A stretch of 64,000 nt of DNA from TH-plancto1 sp043777375 (lineage in GTDB: Bacteria > Planctomycetota > Planctomycetia > Planctomycetales > Planctomycetaceae): the NCBI GenBank assembly GCA_043777375.1, contig JAYWHX010000132.1, forward strand, positions 47,784-111,783, given 5' to 3'. How positions within the stretch are numbered: position 1 is the stretch's first letter; the number at the start of each line of letters is the position of its first letter. The translations under genes were made by a program, and so were the position numbers. Under the pieces are notes generated by a model, which saw only the letters and a program-made list of their open reading frames with translations, made no database searches and was not told where the DNA came from. Below are positions 42,571 through 51,120 of this stretch, piece by piece.

Positions 42571-42918
42571 CGAAAGGGATTTAGGGGACAACGAAGTGAG
42601 GACTTGAGAGAAATCATCCTCCTAGGGGTTTTTGATAGCGTTTGGTCGAATAATAGTTGCATCAGATAGCGTAGGGGGAGCAGTGCCTCTAGGGCGAGTT
42701 CAGGGGTCGCACAGGTATTGGCGGTGCGCGCCGCATGAATCCGCTGATTGGACGAGCACTCAGCGAATGTGTTGGTCTCGGGCCCCGAGACGGGCCGAAC
42801 CCTGAAGTGATGCAATAGAGAACCTCTCGGCTTGGGTTCCCTGTTGATTCATTGAATCGCCACGGAAGGCTTGCGATCAACCGAGAGGTCGTTCGGCTTC
42901 AGAAAAGGATTTCAGCAC

Positions 42919-43449
42919 ATGCTCAAGAATTCCCTCTATGCTCGAATTGTCGCCTGCGCTGCTGGCGTGGCGATGATCATGCCGGCCCTGCCGGTCAGCG
43001 CTGCTCCCAAGGCTGCGCAGCAGGTTCGTCAAGGGACCGATGTCGTCATCGTCGCTGGCAAGTTGACTGGCAAGCTGTTGGATTCCAACGGCAAGCCTGT
43101 CAATGCAGCTCCAGTGTCCATCACCAAGAATGGCAAGGTCATTGCACGCACGGTGACCAAGGCTGATGGTTCCTACACCGTCTCTGGCCTGACCAGTGGA
43201 ACGCACACCGTCAGCCTCGCTGATGGACAGTTCCCAGTTCGCCTGTGGTCGAAGGAAGCTGCACCAGCAGCTGCCAAGACCCAACTGACCGTTTCACAGA
43301 CAGCTGTGCGCGGCCAGTTCATGGACGATTGCGGCTGCCCAATCTGGGGCGCGATCGCTGTCGGAGCCATCGCTGTGACGGCATTGGTCGTGGGCATTGT
43401 CGCCCTGCAAGAAGCTCAGGACGCGAATGACGCTCCAGCGAGCCCATGA
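42919..43449 (+). CDS. Exported carboxypeptidase-regulatory-like protein (intact paralog)
   Basis: 176 residues from ATG 42919. It starts with nearly the same residues as its upstream neighbour (MLKNSLYARIV), followed by a signal peptide (MIMPALPVSAA) and a Cna-B/CarboxypepD-reg beta domain (GKLTGKLLDSNGKPVNAAPV, TKADGSYTVSGLTSGTHTV). Then FPVRLWSKEAAPAAAKTQLT joins it to a Cys pair (DDCGCPIWG) and one transmembrane helix (IAVGAIAVTALVVGIVAL) near the C-terminus. It is probably tethered in the envelope with the beta domain outside the cytoplasm. Family seems planctomycete-restricted; role unknown. Confidence 0.75.
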   Translation: MLKNSLYARIVACAAGVAMIMPALPVSAAPKAAQQVRQGTDVVIVAGKLTGKLLDSNGKPVNAAPVSITKNGKVIARTVTKADGSYTVSGLTSGTHTVSLADGQFPVRLWSKEAAPAAAKTQLTVSQTAVRGQFMDDCGCPIWGAIAVGAIAVTALVVGIVALQEAQDANDAPASP

Positions 43450-43477
43450 TTTTGAGAGTGAAGTGTGACGAGATCAA

Positions 43478-43510
43478 AGACCCTTCTGGTTCTCTGGACC
43501 AGAAGGGTCT
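43478..43510. terminator. Bidirectional terminator
   Basis: A perfect 13-base-pair stem (AGACCCTTCTGGT / ACCAGAAGGGTCT) with a 7-base loop lies between the convergent exported-protein gene (stop 43449) and the lysC gene (stop 43546). Short T runs flank it on both strands (TCTTCTCATT on plus, TCTTTGATC on minus). Confidence 0.75.
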
Positions 43511-43545
43511 TCTCATTAGGATCGACGGGAGGTACTTGACCAGCA

Positions 43546-45342
43546 CTACGAGCGAATCGAGAAAGCTTTTCTCAGGGCTTCCAAGGCAACAGCTCCCTGA
43601 CTCCGGGCCACAACGACACTCATGCGGATCTCTGAGGTATTGACCATTTTGACGTTGATCTGTGCATCAGCCAAAGCGCGGAACATCCGTTCGCCGACTC
43701 CGGTGTGAGTTCGCAGCCCGATCCCGTTCAGCGACAATAGCGCGATGTCACGATCATGACTCACGCTGGCCCCCGGCCACTTTTTCAGCAACGTCTGGAT
43801 CACATCGACCCCCTTGGTGAGGTCACTCGCGTCGACTGTGAACGAGACCTCGGTCGTCGAGTTCCGACCCACGTTCTGGACAATCATATCGACCGAAACT
43901 CCGCTCTCAGCGACTGCTTCGAACAGCTCAGCCGAGATCCCCGGGCGATCCTGAACGTTATGGACCGTCACGCGGGCCTGTCCCTCGTCCAAAACGACTT
44001 CACTGACGACGATGTCCTCCATGCTACGCAGACGGCTGACAACTGCTGCGAGTCGCTCCTGCTCACTCGCACGCGCCGTGGCGGACGCTGCGGCTTTGGC
44101 GGTCGCAACGGTCAGCTCGGGAGCGGGTGTCTCGCGGTCAAGTTGGAATCCGTGGTGGACAGTCCGCAAGGCCTGCTCGCAGACATTACGATCGACGAGG
44201 ACGGAGACCTTGATCTCGCTCGTGGTAATCATCTGAATGTTGATTCCGGCATCCGCCAGACAGCGGAACATGCGGGCTGCCACGCCGGGGCAAGAGCGCA
44301 TGCCCAGCCCGACAGCTGACACCTTGGCCAAATTCGTCCCGCTGAGGACTGATCCAGATCCCAGTTCGCTCACAGCCTCTTGAGCAGCCGTCAGCGTTTC
44401 CGCCAGTTCGCAGGCGGGGACCGTGAAAGACACCTCAGCTTTGTTGTGAGCCGAAACGTTCTGCACCACCATGTCGAGCGGGATCTTGCGAGCGGCCATC
44501 TTGGCAAAAATCAGGCTCATGACTCCTGGGCGGTCAGGGATATCGCACAGGCTGACTCGCACTTCGTCCCGGACCAGAGCCATCCCGGTCACGCTGCGGG
44601 CGATCTCCTCGCCGGTCGCCGCGATCAGGGTGCCCTCGGTGTTGTTGAGGGCATGCCGCACGCGCAGGGCGACATCAAACTTCTTGGCAAATTCGATACT
44701 GCGGGAGTGCATCACCCCCGCGCCCAAGCTGGCCATCTCCAGCATTTCGTCATAAGAGATGCGAGAGATCTTCCGGGCCTCAGGAACGATCCGCGGATCG
44801 GTGGAGTAGACCCCGTCGACATCGGTGTAGATCTCGCATTCATCCGCTTCCAGAGCCGCCGCGAGAGCTGTGGCGGTGGTATCGCTGCCTCCCCGTCCGA
44901 GCGTGGTAATATCGCCGTTCACGCTGACCCCCTGGAATCCGCAGGCCACGACGATTCTTCCGGCATCGAGCTCTTTTTTGAGCCGATCCGTGGAAATCAG
45001 ACTGATCCGAGCCTTGGTGTAGGTCTGGTCAGTGACAATGCCGATCTGCTCGCCGGTCAGGCTGATCGCCTGCTCGCCCAGCGTGCCGATGGCCATCGCG
45101 ACGAGGGCGACTGCCTCCTGCTCTCCAGTGGAGAGCAACATATCCATCTCGCGCGGCTGGGGGGTGAGGGTAATCTCATTGGCCAGATCAATCAGTTCGT
45201 CGGTCTTTTTGCCGCGAGCGCTGCAGACCATCACCACTTGGTGCCCCAGGCGTTTGGCCGCCACAGCTCGTCGAGCTGCGGAGAGAATCCTCTCGGGGGT
45301 TCCGACACTGGTACCGCCGAACTTTTGCACGATCAGAGACAC
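43546..45342 (-). CDS. lysC: Aspartate kinase with repeated ACT domains
   Basis: 598 residues from GTG 45342 (MSLIVQKFGGTSVG), with GGGAG nine bases upstream; a longer in-frame start at 45471 lacks support. The kinase domain shows KFGGTSVG, LGRGGSDTTATALAAAL and EIYTDVDGVYSTDPR. After about residue 260 there are four ACT segments, in two pairs (VRVSLCDIPDRPGVMSLIF, ISAVGLGMRSCPGVAARMF-type KVSAVGLGMRSCPGVAA, RVTVHNVQDRPGISAELF, LLSLNGIGLRTHTGVGERMF). The enzyme makes aspartyl phosphate for lysine, threonine and methionine; four ACT domains imply feedback control, probably by lysine and threonine. This long form is known in cyanobacteria and planctomycetes. Confidence 0.95.
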   Translation of the reverse strand: MSLIVQKFGGTSVGTPERILSAARRAVAAKRLGHQVVMVCSARGKKTDELIDLANEITLTPQPREMDMLLSTGEQEAVALVAMAIGTLGEQAISLTGEQIGIVTDQTYTKARISLISTDRLKKELDAGRIVVACGFQGVSVNGDITTLGRGGSDTTATALAAALEADECEIYTDVDGVYSTDPRIVPEARKISRISYDEMLEMASLGAGVMHSRSIEFAKKFDVALRVRHALNNTEGTLIAATGEEIARSVTGMALVRDEVRVSLCDIPDRPGVMSLIFAKMAARKIPLDMVVQNVSAHNKAEVSFTVPACELAETLTAAQEAVSELGSGSVLSGTNLAKVSAVGLGMRSCPGVAARMFRCLADAGINIQMITTSEIKVSVLVDRNVCEQALRTVHHGFQLDRETPAPELTVATAKAAASATARASEQERLAAVVSRLRSMEDIVVSEVVLDEGQARVTVHNVQDRPGISAELFEAVAESGVSVDMIVQNVGRNSTTEVSFTVDASDLTKGVDVIQTLLKKWPGASVSHDRDIALLSLNGIGLRTHTGVGERMFRALADAQINVKMVNTSEIRMSVVVARSQGAVALEALRKAFSIRS

Positions 45343-45569
45343 GAACAGCACTCCCGAAACACGGTCACACGAAGAGAAATAGGATATCAAACCGGGGGGG
45401 AAGCGGAAAATCGATGGCCTCAGAGTCTCAATCGCTCCGTATTGAAGCGGATTGCGATGCCGTCTCGCCAATTGTTTCAGACAAATGGCACGGGGAACTC
45501 TCTCAACCGCCAGTTTCAGTCGGCCTTCCCCTTCGCCGCAGCTGGCCAGTTTTCACTTTCGCTCAGACA

Positions 45570-45680
45570 GGAATGTCTCACACAAAGGCACGGAGTCACA
45601 AAGTGAGGCTCATCTATGATTCACCGGCGAATTGCTCGCGCATTCCTTCTTTGTGCCTTCGTGCCTTCGTGTGAGATTCC
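45570..45680. repeat. ~32-bp inverted repeat (CACAAAGGCACGG type)
   Basis: Arms 45570-45603 and 45649-45680 are imperfect reverse complements (GGAATGTCTCACAC and AAGGCACGGAGTCACAAAG versus CTTTGTGCCTTCGTGCC and TTCGTGTGAGATTCC). It sits in the 1 kb gap 45343-46369 between divergent lysC and the secretin gene. No gene was supported in that gap; the frames there run through the repeat. Confidence 0.8.
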
Positions 45681-46043
45681 GCTGTTACTTCTGGCATCGC
45701 GCCATCGTGGGACACACTGAGGAGAATCGGAGGACACCGGATTTATCTCAGGCGGTGTGCAGTCCAAGGGCTGGCGTCGATTTTAGTCTTCGTCAAATCC
45801 AACCCGGATTGGAGAACTGGCGAGCTGTGGTTCTTCGCTGGCTTCTGCTCCCATTCTCCTTCCCGGACCACATCTCATAGTCCGGACCCGAACATCAGAC
45901 ATTGAACAGAGGCCAACAATGGCAACGGAGGAGGGGGAAGCGGCCCGGCCATGCCCCGCGAGGATGCCCTGATCGATCCGCACTGTGCCATTGCCTGGGA
46001 TTTCGGGATTTCTCAGGCCCCAGCAGACTCCGAACGCTGACGC

Positions 46044-46107
46044 TTCCGGCTCACTCAGAGGCCGGAAAACAGCCACTTTCGGCAGCTCTCGCCGAAAAAT
46101 GAGTGGC
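46044..46107 (+). promoter_or_regulatory. Two consecutive hairpins upstream of the secretin gene
   Basis: 46044-46067 folds as TTCCGGC / GCCGGAA with a 10-base loop. 46072-46107 folds as GCCACT-TTCGGC / GCCGAA-(5-base bulge)-AGTGGC. A T-rich stretch (CTCCTTTTTTCC) follows 20-30 bases later. If transcribed they could form a leader structure for the secretin gene; this is speculative. Confidence 0.35.
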
Positions 46108-46153
46108 GATCGGCGGATTTCGACAGATCCCCTCCTTTTTTCCGTGAGCCATC

Positions 46154-46183
46154 TTGACCCTCCCCAAAAATATCCGGTACATC
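46154..46183 (+). promoter_or_regulatory. Possible sigma70-like promoter of the secretin gene
   Basis: TTGACC (46154-46159) and TACATC (46178-46183) are separated by 18 bases, about 190 bases before ATG 46370. The -10 box is weak. Use of this promoter would exclude translation from the far-upstream TTG at 46154. Confidence 0.25.
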
Positions 46184-46369
46184 GGCCACCCTCCAATGGT
46201 CACACCTCGGTCTCCATTCACGAATTCAGATCGGAAACGGATTTCGAACGAACAGGTCTTCCCCCCAATCGACGTCGTGCCCCCCACGAATCGATTGCCT
46301 CGATCTCCTGACTCGATCAAGTCGTCCCCCGGATCGCCTCCAACCCCGGAACTCCAGGCTGGTGCTTTT

Positions 46370-49300
46370 ATGGCGCGAAAAACTTCTTCTCCCCGGAACG
46401 CGGTCACCGCACCCCACATGGGTCGGACCTTGAAGCGATTCCTCGGCTTGATCGCCTGCGGCGGTCTGGTTGCGGCCAGTGTCTGGATTAACAGCCAGAC
46501 CAATGCTCAGGAAACGGTGTCCGAACAGAATCCGTTCGAACGCTACCGAGCCGGGAATTCGTCCGGGGCCACTCCTGCGAAAGCAGCCAAGTCGTCTGAC
46601 GTGAATCGTCGCCGGGTCGAAGACCAGATGCGGCAGGCTCGCCTCGCACTCCGGAATGGAGACAACGAGGAAGCCACACGGCTGGCCAGCGCTGCAGACC
46701 AGATGGCTCGGCAGTGGAAAGTCGCCTTCAAGGCGGACGAGCAGACTCCGACCGCTCTGCTGGCCCTGATCCAGGGACCAACGTCCGATGTGCAGTTTGC
46801 ACAGCAGGACTCGAAGAGCGGCGTTCAGCAGGCATCCGCCACGGAAGACCCGCACGCTTATGTTCAAGCCTTGCTGACCGAGGCTCGTGAAGAGGTTCGC
46901 CGCGGCGAACTCGATTCCGCCAAGCAGAAGATCGAACTCGCCAGTGCCACAGAGGTCGAGTACGGCAACTTCGACATTCGCCCTGAGCACGTCCTCGCCG
47001 ATCTGGCTCGCAAGCAGGTCGCCAGCCCGGACGGTCCTTCCGAAGCGTTTGCCGCCAAGCCCAAAACTCCGAAAGCCAGCTGGGCCGAAACAGAAGCACC
47101 GGCTCCTGGCTCTTCTGCCAAGGCTGCACCGCAGGGTGATCTGGAGCTGAAAGAACAATCCAAGGAACTCGTGGCACTCGCCCGAGAATCTCTCGACAAG
47201 GGTCATCTGGAAGAAGCTCGCGCCTTTGCGATGGAAGCCCAGAAGCTGGATGTCTCCTACGACTTGCTGGATGAGCATCCAGAGCACGTGCTGGCGGAAA
47301 TCGAACGGCGTTCAAAGTCCGTCGTGATCACCGGTCAGCGTCGCCAAGCGACTCCGGCGGCCAGCAGTGATGAGGGACAGGCCACTCACGATGCCGCTCT
47401 GCGTCTTCTCGGTGAAGCCAAGCAGGCACTCCAGGATGGTGACCTCAAAGAAGCCAAGCTCAAAGCGACGCAAGCTTCGGAACTCGATGTCGCTTACGCG
47501 ATCTTCGACGAGCGTCCGGACCTGATCCTTCAGGAAATCCGGGCCGCTGAGTCCCGCGCAGCTGTTGCCGCGACCCGCCAGGCTGGTTCTGCACCGGTTG
47601 CCGCTTCCGAGAAGAAAGAACAGGCGGACCAGTTCATCGCTCAAGCTCGGCAGTCTCTGAAATCAGGGAACGTCAAGCAGGCTCAACAGTTCGTCGCACG
47701 TGCCGAACAGCTGGATGTCGCTTATGACAAATTCGATGACCGCCCCGAGATGGTTCGCGAAGACCTGGAACGACTCGTCGCCAGTCAGCCGAACAAGGCT
47801 GTCTCGAACAGCGAATCCACCCTGAGTGTGGAAGACCAGAAGCAAGCCGCTGTCACACTGATTCAGGAAGCTCAAGCGGCCCTGGAAGCGGGCGATGCAG
47901 CTGTGGCTCGGTCCAAGGCTCAGGCCGCTGCTGAATACAACGTGACTTACGAACTGTTCGAAGACACGCCCGAGATGATTCTGGCTCAGATCGATCAGTC
48001 CGGGAATTCCCCGGTGGCTGCTCCTGGAGCACGCCAAAGCGGTGTCATGACAGCCGATGCGGGCTTCGACAAGTCTCCCGTCATCGCGGACGGTTCCGCT
48101 TTGGAACTCTACAATCAGGGAATCGATGCTCTGCGGCAAGGCGACCGTCGTCATGCTTACGACGCATTCCTGGCCGCCTACCAGTCGGGCGAAAAGCTCG
48201 ATGCCTATCGTCAGCAACAGCTGCAAGACAAGCTGCGTGAACTGGCTCCGCGAAACAACAAGATTGAGCTGACCAGTGGTGAGCAGGTCATGGATGGAGC
48301 GGATGTGAATGCCGCTGACTCCAGCCAGCTCGACGCGGTTGTCCAGCAGCACGAAGCGAAATTCGACAAGCTGCGAACAGAGACGCTGAATGCCGTCTTC
48401 CGAGCAGAACGTCAGAGGGAGCGGAAGCCTGAAGAAGCCAAGCAGCTTCTGGTTGATCAGCTGGCCTCGATTGAGTCGAGCGGGTTCGCTCCTGAACAAG
48501 TCGAGCCGCTGGCCGCCTCGGTCCGCAGTTCGCTGACGGGTGTCGAGTCCTACATGAAGCAACATGCTCCTGTGATTGAGATGGAGCGGAAGAACGCGGA
48601 AACCCGCGATGTGGTCGAGCGAGAGATTCAGACTCGCGTCCGCGTTGAACAGGAAATGGCTATACTGGTCGAGAAGTTCAACGACCTTAAGGAACAACGT
48701 CGATTCGCTGAAGCTCACGCGGTAGCCAAGCAAGCCAAGGAACTTGATCCCAACAATGCGGTCGTCGTCCAAATGGAACTCACCGCTCAGTTCGCGATGC
48801 GAACCGAGCAGATTGAACGGCTCAAGTCCGACAAGGAACAAAGCTTCTACGACACGTTGAATGACGTGGAGCAAGGCCTGATTAACCCTGTCGCGAATGG
48901 AGATCCCGTTCGATACGCCAAGAACTGGAAAGACATCACCGAGCGTCGCAAGGGAATGGCCAAAGATGGCCTGGAGCACAGTGCCACGGAAGATCGGGTC
49001 TATGCCGCTCTGAAGTCGCCTGTTTCTCTCCACTTCGACAATATGCCACTCAAGGATGTGCTCACTCACATCGCCGACGCTCAGGGAATCGGCATCAGCT
49101 TGGACTCCCAGGGACTGAATGAAGAAGGCAACACCGAAAGCGTCCCCGTCACGATTGGCGTAGACGGGATTCGCCTCGAAAGTGCTTTGAACCTGATGCT
49201 CGAACAGCTGCACCTCGACTATATCGTCGAGAACGAAGTGCTGATGATCACGAGTAAGAATCGTCGCCAGGGTGACATGAAGCCTGTGGTCTATCAGGTC

Positions 49301-50887
49301 GCAGATTTGATCATGCCTCTGACAGCCCGCCAGCCTCAGTCAGCCACAGCCCAACCAATGGGCGGTGGACAGTTCTCCGTTCCGGGCTTTGGTGGCATGG
49401 CACAGGTGCCCGCCGACGGTGGCAACCCACTCCTGCCCACGAATTCATCCATCCCAGGTTTAGACAATCAGTCCGGCGACTCCAATCATGATTTCCGAGC
49501 TCTTTCTGATCTGATCATGACGACCGTTGATCCTGATTCATGGGAAGAAAACGGCGGACAGGCTTCGATCTCGAATCACGAGAGTACCTTGAGTCTCGTC
49601 GTCAGACAGACTCAGCGAGTCCATCAGGAAATCGGCGACCTGCTGAGCCAGCTGCGACGGTTGCAGGATCTGCAAGTCACTATTGAAGTCCGTTACATCA
49701 CGGTCAGTGACCGGTTCTTCGAACAGATCGGAGTCGACTTCGACTTCAACGTCGAAAGCAGTCTCCCCGGTGTGAGCACCGACAGCCAGTTCAATCCCTT
49801 GCGTCCCTTTGGATCGGTTGACTCAGTCAACGGAACCGCAGGCGGAGCGGGTCAAACTGGTACACAGGCCGGTGGACAAGGTGGTGGACAGGGTGGTGGA
49901 CAGGGTGGTGGACAGGGTGGGCAGGCCACGACCGCAGGGAACGTCGGTGCCACTGGACCATTTGCTCCGGGCCCTCAATTCAACATCATCAACCAGAACA
50001 ATTTCCCCAGTCGGACCGTGGTCGGGATGAGTGCTCCTGGTCAGTTTAGCGGTGACCTGAATGTGCCGTTCCGGCAAGGGTCGTTCGACCTGGCGGCACC
50101 CTCCTTCGGTAACTTCGATCCCGCAGCTGGTATCCAGTTCGGTATGGCGATTCTGAGCGACGTCGAAGCCTTCCTGTTCGTGCGAGCCGCACAAGGAGAT
50201 CGTCGGTCGAACATCATGCTGGCACCGAAGATTACGACGTTCAACGGGATCCAAGCTGACATCTTCAGCGGAAACCTGCGGCCCTTCGTGACCTCGCTGA
50301 CTCCCGTCACCTCGGGATTCAGTATCGGATTCCAACCACAAATCACGTTCATTCGTGAAGGGGTAACCCTCAGCGTGCTGCCCGTGGTCTCAGCCGACCG
50401 ACGGTATGTCCGGCTGTCAGTCGCACCAAACTTCTCCAACATTACCGACGTGCAAACGTTCTCCTTCGCCGGGGGAGCTTCTGCAGTGGGTGGTCAGGGT
50501 GGACAAGGTGGCCAACAAGGTGGCCAACAAGGCGGCCAGCAAGGTGGTCAACAGGGTGGTCAACAGGGTGGCCAGCAGGGTGGTCAGCAACAACAAGCTG
50601 GTGGCAACGGCCTCGCGGCCGCTGTTCAGCAGCCCATCATTGCGACAGTCACCGTCAGTACGGTGGTCAGCGTTCCGGACGGTGGAACGGTACTTCTCGG
50701 GGGTGTGAAATCCCTCAGCGAAGGCCGCAACATGGCCGGTGTGCCGATCCTGAACAAGATCCCCTACATTAGCCGGTTGTTCCGCAACTCGGGTGTGGGT
50801 CGTGAAACCTCCAGCCTGATGATGATGGTGACACCGCGAATCATCATCCAAGAGGAAGAAGAAGAACTCCTGGGCTTGCCTCAGTAA
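46370..50887 (+). CDS. Giant secretin (GspD/PilQ-type outer-membrane channel) with N-terminal repeats
   Basis: About 1505 residues from ATG 46370; the frame is open further upstream. An N-terminal export segment (FLGLIACGGLVAASVW) is followed by at least five repeats of ~80 residues, each ending like QLDVAYDKFDDRPEMVREDL, then TPR-like helices, a secretin N0 domain (VSLHFDNMPLKDVLTHIADA), an N1-like region, and the secretin channel domain (ISVPDGGTVLLGG-type VSVPDGGTVLLGG, then GVPILNKIPYISRLFRN). Two Gly/Gln tracts are encoded by 12-base DNA repeats. It should form a multimeric outer-membrane pore. No GspE, GspF or pilin genes are in the window. A strong terminator follows. Confidence 0.92.
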   Translation: MARKTSSPRNAVTAPHMGRTLKRFLGLIACGGLVAASVWINSQTNAQETVSEQNPFERYRAGNSSGATPAKAAKSSDVNRRRVEDQMRQARLALRNGDNEEATRLASAADQMARQWKVAFKADEQTPTALLALIQGPTSDVQFAQQDSKSGVQQASATEDPHAYVQALLTEAREEVRRGELDSAKQKIELASATEVEYGNFDIRPEHVLADLARKQVASPDGPSEAFAAKPKTPKASWAETEAPAPGSSAKAAPQGDLELKEQSKELVALARESLDKGHLEEARAFAMEAQKLDVSYDLLDEHPEHVLAEIERRSKSVVITGQRRQATPAASSDEGQATHDAALRLLGEAKQALQDGDLKEAKLKATQASELDVAYAIFDERPDLILQEIRAAESRAAVAATRQAGSAPVAASEKKEQADQFIAQARQSLKSGNVKQAQQFVARAEQLDVAYDKFDDRPEMVREDLERLVASQPNKAVSNSESTLSVEDQKQAAVTLIQEAQAALEAGDAAVARSKAQAAAEYNVTYELFEDTPEMILAQIDQSGNSPVAAPGARQSGVMTADAGFDKSPVIADGSALELYNQGIDALRQGDRRHAYDAFLAAYQSGEKLDAYRQQQLQDKLRELAPRNNKIELTSGEQVMDGADVNAADSSQLDAVVQQHEAKFDKLRTETLNAVFRAERQRERKPEEAKQLLVDQLASIESSGFAPEQVEPLAASVRSSLTGVESYMKQHAPVIEMERKNAETRDVVEREIQTRVRVEQEMAILVEKFNDLKEQRRFAEAHAVAKQAKELDPNNAVVVQMELTAQFAMRTEQIERLKSDKEQSFYDTLNDVEQGLINPVANGDPVRYAKNWKDITERRKGMAKDGLEHSATEDRVYAALKSPVSLHFDNMPLKDVLTHIADAQGIGISLDSQGLNEEGNTESVPVTIGVDGIRLESALNLMLEQLHLDYIVENEVLMITSKNRRQGDMKPVVYQVADLIMPLTARQPQSATAQPMGGGQFSVPGFGGMAQVPADGGNPLLPTNSSIPGLDNQSGDSNHDFRALSDLIMTTVDPDSWEENGGQASISNHESTLSLVVRQTQRVHQEIGDLLSQLRRLQDLQVTIEVRYITVSDRFFEQIGVDFDFNVESSLPGVSTDSQFNPLRPFGSVDSVNGTAGGAGQTGTQAGGQGGGQGGGQGGGQGGQATTAGNVGATGPFAPGPQFNIINQNNFPSRTVVGMSAPGQFSGDLNVPFRQGSFDLAAPSFGNFDPAAGIQFGMAILSDVEAFLFVRAAQGDRRSNIMLAPKITTFNGIQADIFSGNLRPFVTSLTPVTSGFSIGFQPQITFIREGVTLSVLPVVSADRRYVRLSVAPNFSNITDVQTFSFAGGASAVGGQGGQGGQQGGQQGGQQGGQQGGQQGGQQGGQQQQAGGNGLAAAVQQPIIATVTVSTVVSVPDGGTVLLGGVKSLSEGRNMAGVPILNKIPYISRLFRNSGVGRETSSLMMMVTPRIIIQEEEEELLGLPQ
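49871..49918 (+). repeat. 12-base coding repeat, 4 copies
   Basis: GGTGGACAAGGT followed by three copies of GGTGGACAGGGT encode GGQG units in the secretin channel domain. Near-identical units are prone to slippage in whole codon sets (4 residues each), so length is expected to vary between strains. Confidence 0.9.
50507..50590 (+). repeat. 12-base coding repeat, 7 copies
   Basis: Seven GGTGGCCAACAA-type units (GGT/GGC GGC/GGT CA-A/G CA-A/G) encode repeated Gly-Gly-Gln-Gln in a loop of the secretin channel domain, just before the conserved VPDGGTVLLGG region. Synonymous third-base variation between units shows they are not freshly duplicated. Confidence 0.9.
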
Positions 50888-50916
50888 TCGACTTCGAAAA
50901 CGCTCTCTCTGCTTGA

Positions 50917-50952
50917 CCGCCACCCTGACTCTCCGCAGGGTGGCGGTTTTTC
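50917..50952 (+). terminator. Rho-independent terminator of the secretin gene
   Basis: A perfect 11-base-pair GC-rich stem (CCGCCACCCTG / CAGGGTGGCGG) with an 8-base loop is followed by TTTTTCTATTT, 30 bases after the secretin stop. Confidence 0.9.
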
Positions 50953-51120
50953 TATTTGCGGTGAGTCAGTTAATAAGCAGTGAGCCAGAACAGTCCGAGG
51001 TCATCCCGGAGGCACGTGGTCCACTATGTTCCATTTGTGAGGAAGCAGCACTCACCAGAGTGTGGCCTGCCCGCTTTGTGGCGAACACGGCGTCCCAACC
51101 AATTTCAAGTTGACCGACCA

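Noticed and set aside
45414..45674. 86-codon plus-strand ORF after lysC
   Set aside because: It runs through the 45570-45680 inverted repeat and has no family resemblance.
45783..46196. 137-codon minus-strand ORF in the lysC-secretin gap
   Set aside because: Low-complexity translation without motif, start or ribosome site, and overlapping predicted leader hairpins of the opposite gene.
47663..49213. 516-codon open frame opposite the secretin gene
   Set aside because: Antisense shadow; the plus strand encodes clear repeats and a secretin domain.
49871..50590. CRISPR-like array from short direct repeats in the secretin gene
   Set aside because: Units are 12 bases, contiguous without spacers, and in frame as Gly/Gln codons.
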